A stretch of 64,000 nucleotides of DNA. Origin: Paraspadella gotoi (Eukaryota > Chaetognatha). Position 1 is the first letter of the stretch. The number at the start of each line of letters is the position of its first letter. A program made the translations under genes and the position numbers. The stretch spans positions 15,661,429-15,725,428 of the forward strand of contig CM119266.1 of assembly GCA_051294375.1 (NCBI GenBank). Reading direction: 5' to 3'. Below the pieces are notes generated by a model. The model did no database searches and was not told where the DNA came from. It saw only the letters and a program-made list of their open reading frames with translations. This document shows positions 42,406-54,800 of this stretch, in pieces.

Positions 42406-44553
42406 TCATGGTGATTTTCTCGATGGCAGAAGCTGAAGTTCTATGGGGTAATGGTCGCTCACGCGAAGAGCCTATTAGAAAAATCATTTTAAAATTAGAT
42501 TAAAAATCAAAAAATTAGTACTAGTAGCAATAGTAGTGGTGGTAGTTGTAATGGTAGTAGTAGTAGGATGTTGTAGTAGTCGTTATATTCGTAGTAGTTG
42601 GTCGGAATGGTAGTAAGAGTTGTAGTAGTAGTAGTAGAAATAGTAGTTGTAGTGTTACATAGTAGTGGATTATAGTTCTAAATAGTAATAGTAGTAGTAG
42701 AAATAGTAGTTGTAGTGTTACATAGTAGTGGATTATAGTTTTAAATAGTAACTAAAAAGAGTTATTTCAGTAATAGAACAAATTTACATAGTAATATTCA
42801 TATTAGAAAAAAGGTATTTGTTGCAGAAAGGACAACTTAACTCTTTACGTTTTATATCTCTCTTCTTTTACGTATGAAAAATTATCCTTTTTTCCCTTTT
42901 TAATAGTTTCACTTTATTAATCGTCCTCCTCCTCCTCCTCCTCCTCCTCCTCCTCCTCCTCCTCCTCCTCCTCCTCCTCCTCCTCCTCACCGTCTCCAAA
43001 TCCAAACCATAAAACTTCCGGAAATCAAAGACGCTGGCGGATTCGCGGATGACGCCGCCGGAAGCGAGACGCCCGCGCCTCGATAGCACGAACCTAGTGG
43101 CGAAAAAATAGAAGTTAAAAAAAATCAAACGATTTCCTTTATATTTATTTTTAATTCAAATGTTTTCATTTGTCGGCTTTTTTTCTTGTTTTGTTTTTTT
43201 ACTTTTTGTTTTGTATTGTCATACATCGAGAGAAGCTTGCTATTAGTTTCTTCTCGTGAAGATAAGAATTTTTTTCCCACCGACATTGCGGGTTCTCGAA
43301 GCTTCACCACCGTTCCCAGTAAAATTTCGCATCAAAATGGTTATTGACCCCAAACGCGAGAGTGAGAGTAAAAGGAAGCAGCCATATATACTCGATTGGA
43401 TGGAGTAAGGGATAAAAGAGATTGACAAATAATTCAATTTATCCCCTAATTTATACTGGATTAAAGAATGTTGACAAATAACAGTTGTCAGTAAAGTTTT
43501 TTTCTTTTTTAACATCTCTCATATCCTCCCTTCTTATCCGAACGGTCGTTAAAACCATGGTTGCCCTCGGGGAATTGAAAGGATACGATCGGTATTAGAC
43601 ATTTTCGAGAACTAATGCCTTGTCGTTGTTGTTGTCTTAATGAAGGGATTTTCTTTGTCAGGGGAGGCTGAGAGAACGGCTGAATAACTTTCCTGGTAGA
43701 TTTTTCTCCTTCGCTGGCTGCTCAATTCGCACACATATATTTGTATATACCAATTTCATAAAATTCAGCTCCTTGTATTTGATGCTAGTGCGGAGTCAAT
43801 AAGTATTCCCCGATCTATATACTTAAGGGAGTGGTCTTTTCATACAATTGAAACATTCTTTGAAATATTTTCCACTTCATTGATAGGGAAGCCAGTACTC
43901 TGGGAGTGAATAAACGGGACTGTGAGAGAGTCTTGTTTTTGAAAGCTTGCAGGGACCTGCTATGTCATTATCTTGTAAGAGTGATGGAGGCCTTAACCAC
44001 CAAAGCCTGTCCAAAGTCAGGGGCAAGATGCTTATTTATTAAATGAATGGGATAAATTTTATATTGGTTGTACCAATTTCATACGAATAGCAATTCATTT
44101 GAGAACGTCAAAAAAGGATGATTGGCGTTTTTTTTGGTTTGTCAGAAACCAACGGACTCGAAACGTCGATAAGGATCCTATGAGCTTAAAACGATAGTAA
44201 TGAATAGCATGGCCCTCCATCTAAGTTACATAATAATTTCAGAGTGATCAATTATTGTATTTTTTTTTTTATTGAACTTTTTATGGACTCAGATACGAGT
44301 CATACGACTACAGAAAAAAAAAAATTTTCAACTATACCACTAGGATTGTTTCTTCATAAACCTCATTTATTACATGTTCGTACAACTTAAAACATTTTGC
44401 TTTTTTCGATTTTCAAATTTGTTGTTGAAACTTGGAGTCTTAATCTGATAAAAAAAAACCGAAAATCTCAACGAAGAAAAAGTCGAGGGAAAGAAGGAAA
44501 ATCAGAAAATCACGCGCGCGGAAACTCCACTTCCGGTCTCTTTCTCCTTTGCA

Positions 44554-44605
<52 letters not shown>

Positions 44606-44606
44606 T

Positions 44607-44639
<33 letters not shown>

Positions 44640-47430
44640 TTCCTTTTCAATCGCCTCACCCATTTCTTTTCTATATCCTTTCACCTCTAATTTTTCCTTT
44701 TCACCCTAAATAACTTCCCCCTCCTTCCTTCAGTTCCAAATTAGCGGGGCGGTCTCTCCATCCCACGCATCCGGTTTCCGAAACTCATTTTGACTTCAGT
44801 TCCAAACGAATTTGTTTTTTCGCCGCCATTTTGTTCCTCGCGCGCGATTCACCTGAGCCCAGATTTTGGCGATAAAACGCGATGTGGAGGGCCTTTCATT
44901 AAAGGGGCTAAATTTTAGAAAGGTAGTATTTGATTAATTTTTTCTTTTTATATTTCGAATAAATAAACAAACAAAGATTTTCAATTAAAGAAATAAGAAA
45001 GCTTTCCTTATCCACGAACGACCTCGGGCGGGAATCCTACGTCTTCATCAATGCCTCTTATTTTCGGGGTTGAGACTGGCAAAGCCTAAGCCGATAGAGA
45101 GAGGAAAACCACAACATAAACATCCCCGTTTTCTTATATTCTTTTGCTTTTTTTCATGTCTGTTTTATTGATTGGCCTCATTCCTGTCTCAGCTTAGCCA
45201 GTCGTGATTCCCGGCAATAAACTCTCCTTTAGTTTTACTTAACTTCATCTACTCTTCCTATTTCTCACCAACCGGTGACATCACGTTCACTACTTCCTTC
45301 TAAAATATCCCTCATCTCCAAAGACGTTATTCGTTAGCCAATCTTTCCTTTAGTCGAGAAAATCAAATTTGGCGCTGACGTCGAAGCGTCGTCATTTCTG
45401 TTTCGCCTGCGTCAACCTCGTTTCCGTCCCGCCCCCCAAACCGTAACCCGACTCCCCCTCTCCCCTCCCTCGGCCCCTTCCCTTTGGCGTGCTTCTTCCC
45501 CCTCTTCTCATCTCGCGACTCAATTTTCTTTCCCTTTGGCTTCATTTTTCCTTCGGATCGGAATTGATCGAATGATTTAAGGTTTTGAGTCGATTTTTTG
45601 ATAGAAAACGAAAATTTCGCTTTTTAACTTTTTTACGTTTTTGAAATTTAAAATGTATATATTTTAAAATGCTAAAATTAACAGCTTTAAATTTTTTTTT
45701 TATCAGGTCTGCGCATCGTTAAAACCTTTATAGAGTCAATCCCTATTTCATTCCCTTGCTAAACGTCTAATCATTAGGAAAATAAACGTCTACCAGGAAA
45801 ATTAATAACGAATTGAGAAAAAAAAATAACGAAAATGAATAAAAATGAATTTCTAAGCAGTGACTTTCGCTTTTACGCTTCCATCCGTTTTCATTCGACG
45901 ACGTCATTTATTTCTCTTTTAGATCCGATCATCCGGGAACATTTATTTTACCCCGAGGTAATTTTATTAATGATTATCCCTCTCGGAATATAATATATAT
46001 CGGTTAACGTTGTTGTCACAAGCGCAGGAAGGATAATGGGTCCGGCTGAGCTTTTTTTTCTTCATTACGCGAGGGGGAAAGTGGACAGTGCACACGGGTC
46101 CGTCGTTGTTATAGTCGTTATCGTTGATATTTGTTGTTATCGCCTTGTCTCACCTGTCGTACGGACAATGACTGTACCCCGTTGTTGTGTCCGCGTTGTC
46201 TGGTATCAACCAGGTCCAGTATCTGAAATGTTTCGGTGCTTTGTAATTGATGCGAAAATACTTGATGCGTTTTTATAACCTTGTGTTTCGCAATCTAATG
46301 TCCGACCAGTACTTCTTTGGAAGATAGTTGCAGCCCGCGTTCAAATCCCCTGTAGATCAATGCTCGATTTAAAAATTAAAAGGTAAGGTCAGACTTGTTT
46401 CCTTTCCACCCGCCCCCCAACTCTCCACACCCGCGATGATGACGTCCGTCCGTCCCCATCGACTCTTCGTCCTGCGGTGGACGTCGACCAAAGCGTCGAT
46501 CTCGGCGACGGCGTTGCCTGGGGAGGCGTGGCACGCGATCACCGCGAAGTCGGAGACGGCTGGAAGATGAAGGAAACGGTGTCGCGAGTCAGAGGAAGAT
46601 GCGACAAAATAATGACAATAACATCTCTGTCGACCATTGATGTCTTAGCAACGTCGGGAATTCTTGTCTTGCTGAAAACACCTAGAGGGCTTCATGTCTA
46701 CTGCGACAAGCTTTGCCAAGAAATCAGGGGAGTTCCGGGATCGAACCCGAGACGCCCGAAGGGGATGCCATCGGTAGATCTTACGAGATCACACAAGATG
46801 GGACGGTCGTGTTTATAGTCCCACCGAAAAGTCGGGAAACAAGATCGGTTCATCCAATGTGTTGCGCCGCAGAGACTTTATTTTCACGTGTATTTCTCGT
46901 GACATGACATGACACGACTACATGACTATAATAACTTTCTTAACCGTCTTATTTTTTATAGATTTAAGGTTTCCTGAACGCGGCGCTAGCAGTCCTTTAG
47001 ATTTGAGGATTTTTCTGTGTTAACAAACTAATTATCAGCAAATTATTATATATTATACCGACCAACCGAAAGACCGACCGAAAAGTGACTTATAGAGTTG
47101 TTCCGCGAGTACTCGAGACGCAACTAAAAATAATGAATTTTCACACAAAACAGAAAACAAAAGCAAAACTTTTTTTTTTGTGAAACCTGTCGTCGGCGAA
47201 GCGAATCGAACCACGAAAGGTTCGCGTTCGAAGGCGTCGACGCAAGCCGGCTTCTTTGAGGCGGTGGCGTCACCGGCGTCACTTTTGTTGCCGGCGCCGT
47301 TTTTATCGCTGCTGCTGTATTCTTCTTTTCTCTCCTTTTTTTTCTTCTTTTCCTTCTTCGTGACGCAATTTTCTATTTCGGGTCCGTCGTCGAAGACGAA
47401 CGAAGATTTCACCGAAAGCAGACGCTTTCT

Positions 47431-47488
<58 letters not shown>

Positions 47489-48029
47489 GAATACATACAG
47501 AGATAGAAATAGGAACTTAAATTAAAGAAGGATTTGTGAGCTGATTATAGTATTAATTATTATTTTATTTAAGGCTAGTGGGATTCTCTAAATTAAGCCG
47601 GTTTTAAGAAAAAAGCGATGGCACCTGTAAAAGAAAGCGTACTGCTCCTTGGAGGCGGAGCGCCCGAGGCGAGGGCTAATGATCGCGTCAAATTGATCGT
47701 TCGTTCCAAGCTGAGAATTTCCAATAAAGACTCAGTGTTTCGGAGGACGAAGGGAAAAAAAGACGAAAAAGGAGTAAAATAAAAAGAGAAAAGGGAGAAA
47801 GAGAAGGAAAAGGGGACGCCAGGGAGTGGGGAGTGGGAAGTGGAGAGTGGGGACGGGGCGAAAGCCGAAATCAGCGAGGGGCGGGACAGACGTTAGGGTA
47901 AGGGGTGGGTGAAGAGCGGGAGGATAAGAAGAGAGATGGATGGAGTGAGGGGCGCTAGAGGATGGGCGTTCTTAGACGGGGAGGATGGCGAAAGTGGTTT
48001 GTGGCGCAGTTTCCTAGGCAGGAACGAGG

Positions 48030-48075
<46 letters not shown>

Positions 48076-48627
48076 CATGAAGTGGAGGAAAAAAAAGGGA
48101 AAAAAAAAAGAAGAAATGTTTTATTCTGTAATCGAGATTCGAGACTTAACTCTTTGGTTGATTCGCTCCAACAAAATCTTGGTCCATTTTTCTTCCGAAT
48201 CCCTGATTTCCTGAATCAGGATCAAATCGTATCGCAGCAAAATCTGTGGAAAATCGGAGAAAGAACTTTTATTGCTCCCTCGTTCTGACTCTCTCTCACC
48301 AGTTCTTCGTCTCCCCTTCTCAGAACGGCGGTTATTAGTATTATTATATTTATCTTTCAGAAAATTAACTGCCAGAAAAGCCAAAAATTTGATTTGCTAA
48401 CAGCTGAGGATGACTAAATAACCGACCTTTTTGAAAAATACTATGTATATCTCGCGCAATTTTCTAAATTAAAGATATACTATTTTCAGAAGAGCGATTT
48501 AGTTGCTTTAAAAAATCAATCAGATTCGATCGCGAAATTCGCAGAGATCTTTTATCGCGGTCGAATTTGTTTGTTCTTCGATAACCCGGAATAACAATCC
48601 CGGTACTTTTCTCTTTCTCTCTCTCTC

Positions 48628-48658
<31 letters not shown>

Positions 48659-50045
48659 TGAAAAATAATGAGACCTTCGAGCGGATTTACTGGTGATTTT
48701 TGTTCCAACTGTGAAGGGCGACCCCGGACAACAAACGCACCGTTAAAAAGCATTATCGACCGATTTAGTCAAAACACCTACCTTTCCTACATACTTTTTT
48801 AACCTGTTAAATTATCAAGTAAGCTTTTTTTGGGGACTATATCTAACTATATCAAATTATATATAGTTTGATCATGACTTGGTATTTGTTATGCATTTTA
48901 ATCTTGATCCTCTCATTGCAGAGAATGATCATAATCAAAAACAAAAAAAAGTGTAAAACTCTTAAGTCTTAACCCACAACTGATGCAAGCTTTTTTTTTT
49001 CATAAATGCTCCATTGGCTATTCATGCAAAACGAATACCGATTTTGCTTTGAACAGAACTGCGGATTCACTTCACTAATTGAGAAAAAATCCCTTTATTC
49101 GACTCCGACGAAATTATCTTGGGAGATTGCGTGAAAGACTCGTAAATTGTGTTTAAAATGGCAAAAAATTTCGTTCTCTACTAATATGTGATGTGATTAT
49201 ATGTGAAAATGTGAGATGTGATGTGATGTGTAATCTATAGTCGGTTTAGAAGCTTTACCGTAATGTAGAACCAGTTATAACTTGATTTATTTAAAACCCC
49301 AACGAACAAAAAACACAATTTTTCTTTTTAAATAATGAACCAATTTAAAACACAAACGAAGCTTTTAAACGAACAAATAAATCTCTGCTATAAAACGAAG
49401 CTCGAAATTCGAGTCAGAGATTCCACGTCGCCTCCATACACCGACGTGGCGTTGCGGCGGACTCGGACGTGACAGGCCGTGACAAATCGACAATAGCGCA
49501 CTTTATTTGACTTTCCCTTTTACGAATGTTTGCTCGAGTCACTCTCTCGGTCTTCGCAGGGGGGCGCTTCGTTCCGAACTCGATATCGGGCATTCAGTAA
49601 AATAAAAAAAAAAAGCTCTTTTGAATTGAACGATCAAATAAATGCGGAGTTGAATAAAATATAATCAAGCCTTTTTTTTTTCTATTTTAAAGTCGGTTCC
49701 CGAAACCGCAGACGCTGCCGGATAAAGCGGCAGCGGCGAAGGCCATCGCGGCTGCAGAGGCCGCAGCCGCGGCTCTGTTCCGCCGACCGCAGATTGTCGT
49801 GAGGCTGGAAGCGGACCACGAGAACGATAAGCACAACCGAGGAAAACTTAATGGAAACCGAAAGACAAAATGGGATTTTGCTGTCGACGGCGTCGCTTAG
49901 GTTCGCCCAGTTTGGAGTAAATGAGACTTTTATTGGTTTGAAAGTGTAAAAAGTTAAAGCCAATATTTGTCAATTCTGAATGTCTTAGGAGATCTAAGAT
50001 TTGGTTAATGAGTAGCACATTTCTTAATGGCTTTTTTCGTGATGT

Positions 50046-50132
<87 letters not shown>

Positions 50133-50258
50133 ATAGACAGACGAACCGACTGAGAGACAAAGTAGAACTTACTTTGATCAAAATTTCGGCGACGTCTGGT
50201 TGTTTCATTTTCTTTTTGCCAAAAATTTGAATATTGAAAGCGGCGAATTTTAAAGGAC
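42406..50258 (-). CDS. DNase I-family endonuclease (DNASE1/DNASE1L3-like)
   Basis: Nine minus-strand exons in transcript order, phases closing throughout: about 50258-50173, 48243-48151, 47710-47625, 47428-47187, 46559-46431, 46349-46280, 46222-46154, 43093-42991, 42471-42406 (stop TGA). The family secretes Ca/Mg-dependent nucleases that cut DNA. Conserved blocks in order are F-N-I-Q-I-F-G, L-I-L-I-Q-E-I-R-D (catalytic Glu), R-L-G-R-S-x-x-K-E-Q-Y-A-F-F-Y, F-E-R-E-P-F-V-V-R-F, C-H-A-S-P (catalytic His), G-D-L-N-A-G-C-N-Y, H-C-P-Y-D-R (catalytic Asp), V-F-D-F-R-K and V-S-D-H-Y-P-I-E (catalytic His). Cys in A-G-C and H-C-P form the usual essential disulfide. Exon 4 carries a 40-residue Lys/Glu/Ser-rich insertion between N-C and A-C-V. 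No basic C-terminal tail like that of DNASE1L3 is present. The signal-peptide exon and the 5' edge of the first listed exon are unresolved. Confidence 0.92.
42529..42735. repeat. (TAG)n-rich low-complexity tract with internal duplication
   Basis: Degenerate TAG/TAGTAG repeats downstream of the last intron's acceptor region of the DNase gene. A block of about 55 bp (aatagtagttgtagtgttac through ggattatagtt) occurs twice, near 42,640 and 42,700. Confidence 0.8.
42924..42989. repeat. (CCT)n / (AGG)n microsatellite at a splice donor
   Basis: Twenty-odd CCT units on the plus strand. On the coding (minus) strand the array begins inside the donor of DNase exon 8: ACG|GTGAGGAGGAGG and so on. Confidence 0.95.
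43939..44083. repeat. Dispersed repeat family A, copy 2
   Basis: Near-identical to 2265-2408 over its full length, with a few single-base indels. It lies in the 3-kb intron 7 of the DNase gene. Confidence 0.75.
44569..44640. repeat. (CT)n microsatellite
   Basis: Interrupted CT dinucleotide array in intron 7 of the DNase gene. Confidence 0.9.
46715..46800 (-). repeat. tRNA-like fragment
   Basis: On the minus strand, cgggttcgatcccggaac contains a perfect B-box core (GGTTCGATCC) preceded by GC-rich sequence, in intron 4 of the DNase gene. It may be a SINE head or tRNA relic. I cannot fold a complete cloverleaf from it, so I do not call a tRNA gene. Confidence 0.35.
47433..47484. repeat. (GA)n microsatellite, polypyrimidine tract on the minus strand
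   Basis: On the coding strand this is a (CT)n array ending ...CTCCCTAG, directly at the acceptor of DNase exon 4 (47,428). Confidence 0.9.
48035..48074. repeat. (GA)n microsatellite
   Basis: GA dinucleotide array in intron 2 of the DNase gene. Confidence 0.95.
50046..50132. repeat. (GA)n microsatellite
   Basis: GA array on the plus strand in intron 1 of the DNase gene, beginning about 40 bp after the donor of the first recognised exon. Confidence 0.95.
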
Positions 50259-51825
50259 GATTTGATTTGAAGTTTTGCTCGAAGTCAGAATAGGTTGACG
50301 CGTTGAACGAATCGAAATCACTGAATGTCAGGAATGTGGTTCTTAGTGGTACATGCTTATTTAAATCTTAAAATAATTTGTCTTTCGTGTCTTTTTTTAA
50401 TTAACTTGTTACTGGTTGCTATGAATCCTTCATCCTTTATCTTCACCTTTCTGCAGCACAGTTTGTCGCACCAAGAAAGACCATCACCGCCAAAACGATG
50501 ATGGAATCTCGGTTCCACCCAAAACTCATCTTTGGCTTCCAACTCAATTTTTCAAATTAAATCGCCATAATCGTCGAAAAAAAATAGCAATTTTTTTTTT
50601 TGAAATGACGCGAGCTCAACGATCGCGAAAAAAAAGAAGAAGATGTGAGTCGAATCGTTAAAAGAGGATTTTTTTTCTGCCACATCGATCGTCACTTTTT
50701 GCCAGGACGTATTTTAGGTTTTCTCGTCAAAAAAAAATGTCTTTATCACATTAAATTATTTCTTTTTTGTATCGAACGTATATCTGCTTTTTTTTATGTA
50801 AATATTTAACTTAATCATAACTGTTTTTGATAAAATTTAGTAATTACATAAACAAATCCTTTATTTTTATTACAGCAAATCATGGAATAGGACCAGGTGG
50901 CAAGAGACGAGAGAGAGAATGACTGAGAGAGAGAGATAGAGAATGAGAGAAAGAGAGAGAGATTGTGTTGGAACATTTAGTTAGCAACATTAATCACATT
51001 AAAAACGGTAAAAGCCCTTAAAGAACATTCCAAAGGGCTCCTTTTTTAAATTGCTATTTTTAATTAATTAATTCTGTTTGCAGTAAGATTAACGAAGTTA
51101 CGTTAAGCCTTAATAGTAAATAACAAAAAAATAAAGATTGTATTCATTTTTCAAGATAATGTACAATTCAAGCATCGGCCATTTGTTTGCGTGCGCATGA
51201 CAGCCACTGAACATCGATAAATCATTGTTGGGCGGCCTTTTTCTCTCCTTGCAACTAGAAACATTTCGGTAATACTCAATAGCGTTCATGAAAAACTCAA
51301 CGTTTCTTATTTTAATTGTAATGTATTTCGTTTTTGGAATAGCGATACTACGATTTATAAAATCGAGAACGATAGAAAAAAATAAACTATTTTCGGTTTA
51401 CTAGTGAAAGTCGCCCATTTTGTGCGTTTCATTCGATAAAATTATCATTTGCTTAGATAAGTTATAGAGAGTATGATTACCGGTTTAACATGAGTATATG
51501 AACAGAATATTTCACTAATTACTTATTGAATAGATTAAATGCGCTATACAGATTGTAAACTGACGTAAAGTCCCGTTTTCCAACGGGGGATTTTTAAAAT
51601 TATTATATTTATTGCTCGAAAGTACATAACTCATCAAAAAAAAAAAAAAAAAACAATTTCTCCATCAATCTGGCACCCCACACCCGCAATTGGTACCGTA
51701 TCTTTCCGGAAAACGATGCCGAAAAATCGCGGAATAAAAAAATCCTTTTCAAAAATAATTCATAATAAAAAAAAAAGAACAAAAAGAAATAAAAATAAAA
51801 GCCGATTATTCCAAAACAATTAGTT
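50259..51825. other. Region between the DNase 5' end and the receptor 3' end
   Basis: AT-rich DNA expected to hold the DNase signal-peptide exon and promoter and the 3' UTR of the receptor gene. The frame of the first recognised DNase exon stays open on the minus strand to about 50,360 without a Met or convincing signal peptide. I see no other gene. Confidence 0.4.
51608..51613 (-). terminator. Poly(A) signal of the nicotinic receptor-like gene
   Basis: AATAAA on the minus strand, about 215 bp after the stop codon. Confidence 0.45.
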
Positions 51826-54800
51826 TCAATCGTGTCTGTCATGATGCAAATATGGGATGACGAAGAGCATAATCATGGAAGAGATGATGGTCATGAAGAG
51901 ATAGACCCACAGCAGGAGTTTGTCGATCACGTCGGCGACCAACTGCCACTCGGCAAGAACCATCTTCTGCACTTTCTCCGACATGAGAACGGCGCCGGCG
52001 ACCACGACGGCCGAAGGATCCGGCGTCGGGAGTTCGTGTAGGAGGGGCACTTGATCCCTGGGGCCATTCAAAATTCTTTTTATATAAGGTTTTTTTTATT
52101 CACGGATTGTGAAGAGTAATTCATTGTCTTGGGTTGCATATAATAACGTTCTCTTGATGATATATGTTGTGCTTAATAGAAATAAAAAGTCGAAGTACAG
52201 TAGTAACCGATTCCGTATCTCTCCTTAATTGTTAAATCGATCGATAAAGATGCAACTAATAAACACATTTTTTTTCCCTCTCATTAATAATCTATAATAA
52301 TAATAATTAATTCTGCCTCACCTGGACCGCAAAAGGTTGCCGCCGACGCCACCTCCGCCGCCACCGAGTCCGCCTTGACTCGATCTCCGCGGACGCCAAA
52401 CGTCTTCGCATCGATCGTCGAGGTCCTCCACGCGTCGTGTCCGCCTGACGCCACCGTTGAGCGCCAGGCGACGCCCGGTGCCGGCGGAGGAAGCCAAGGG
52501 GGCGTGGCTCGATCGCGGCGTCGACGTGGGCGAGTCGACGTCCGGAGTGTCTTCCGTCACGCTGACCTCGATGCTAGGAGGATTGGCTGGAGTTGTGGAA
52601 TTGAGTGGAGTGGAGTGTTGATTGGGAAGATGAATCGAGAATGTGCGCGAGAACTTTTTTACGAGAACCTTTTCACTCACCCCTTCCCTGCTGCGTTCCG
52701 TTTTCTCCGCGTGGATTTTCCATCGGCGTCAGAGGAAGAACCAGAGCGTCTCGCGGCAGCTTCGGAGAATCTGCTTTAATAGTTTTAGTTACGTAAGATT
52801 TGTCATTTGGCGATCGGCCGCAGCTTCGTTTACCATCGTCGAACACCAAACGTCTCGTCGGGTAAGGGCTCTCTCCCCCGACCGGCGTCCCCATAGACGG
52901 CGCGTTGGTGAAGGAGGTAGTGGCGCTCCCCACCTCGTCGAGGGATGTGTATTGGGTTTCCATGCAGACCAACTGAGAAAAGGAGAGGTTTGTTTTGGGT
53001 AAATTTAAAAAAGAGTGGAGAAAGAGGAAGTTAGAAAAAGAGAAATAGGTAAGTTTGACGTAATAATTACGAGTCGGATTATCAAGTCAATCGTAGATTG
53101 TGAAACTAAGTAGCGGCATTAGTAGCGCGGCGGACACACAGAGGCTCGAATTATAAGCACTACCCTGCAAAATTCCCTAACTCCTCATTCGCCTTATGAT
53201 ATTGACGACAAGAAAAGAGTAAAATCGGAAGTAAAGGAGAGAATGACGAGGGAAGGATTTGTGACAATGACAGTAATTATACGGAAAAGACGACCAACCC
53301 TTCGAACGTAGTCGAGCGTGATTCTGCGCAGCCACTTTGGCGCACGTTGGTTCTTGTATCCTCGGTGGTTGAGGTTGATGAGAAAGACGGCGAGGACGAC
53401 GGAAAGCGACGTCATCGCCATCACCGTCGTCAGGTACATGCCTGTCCAGAAAATAAATGAGGGAAGAAAGACGCGAGTGGTTTAATAATATTAATAATAA
53501 TAATAATAATATTGGTAAGTAAAGAAGTCTTGCGCATTCGAAATAACCTCGACTGTCTTAGAAAGTGGAAAGACAACAGCAGACATGTTTGGGGAAAAGG
53601 GGGGGGACTATGGGGAATAACGGGGATTCGAAAAAAAAATAGTCGGACGAGAAAAAAAAAACGAGGACAAAGGTGAATAAAGACGTGAGATCAGAGACGA
53701 AGTTGCGAAGACGGATTTCGGATGAGGTCATTCGTGGAAGCTTAACTCAAAGCTCAACATTTCTCTCTCTATCCGCGACATCCACGTCTTCTTTTTTTTC
53801 TATTTAATTATTGTCTTGTCGTTTGCGTATGTCATTTTGTAATTAATATGCATTGTACAATTAGCCACAGCCGATGAAATTTAAATGCTAATGTATACAG
53901 CGTTAAAATAATCTATCATGATCATAGATTATGGTACTCAAATATCTTTTGTCAAAAATGATTTTTTCTGAGGGTACTAGCCTAATTAAAAATACTATAT
54001 TACTATAGTCTATATAGAGCAAAATAATTTTTTTGGAAATCTTAAAATTTTTTGATGGATTCTGATAGAGCATACAAAGTTAAACAAAAAATATAATTAC
54101 AGTTTTTCAAAATTCTTACGTTTTCTAAGTGAAAATATAAAAAAACTGATAAAATCATCGAAAGATAATGATGATGATTATTATTTTTTACGGTTTTTAT
54201 TATTTTTGACACACTTATCATAAAAATATTTAAAAAAGAATTATACTTTGGCCTTTCCTATCTATAAATAAATATTAAAAAATTAATTACTAGGGTATAG
54301 AGTAGAGTTCCGATAACCGTTAATATTTTAGGAAATTCGATTAACCGTTAAAACTAACATTTTTAACGGTTAACCGTTAAGATCGGTTAATTTTATAATT
54401 TTATTAAGATTTGAAACAAACTAAAGTATTTAATGATATTTTCTCTTTGTGTATAGACTTTCGATTTCGTTGTTTATGGGCATTAGGAGAAAAACAATTT
54501 TTATTTGTTTTGACAACGAATTTTAGTGACAATTTGACAGACATGTTTCGACTCTGTATGAAGGCTCTAAAAATACAGAGTCGAAACATGTCTGTCAAAT
54601 TGTCACTAAAATTCGTTGTCAAAACAAATAAAAATTGTTTTTCTCCTAATGATATTTTCTCTTTAACTCTGGCTCCTGAATGCGCTGATAAAGACTTGAA
54701 ACAGAGTCGAAACATGTCTGTTTTTTATGTCAAATAAAATTGTAGTTGTTACAAAACAAATATTTTTGCTAATCTCATAACACAACTTAACGAAAGGATA

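Noticed and set aside
46715-46800. tRNA gene
   Set aside because: Only a B-box-like half is convincing; acceptor and anticodon stems cannot be paired. Kept only as a tRNA-like repeat.
49682-49963. Minus-strand frame with a hydrophobic stretch, considered as the DNase signal-peptide exon
   Set aside because: It lies downstream of the first recognised DNase exon (50,173-50,258) on the minus strand, so it is intronic.
54404-54737. Two near-identical open frames on opposite strands
   Set aside because: They are the two readings of the 79-bp inverted repeat inside the hAT element, not genes.
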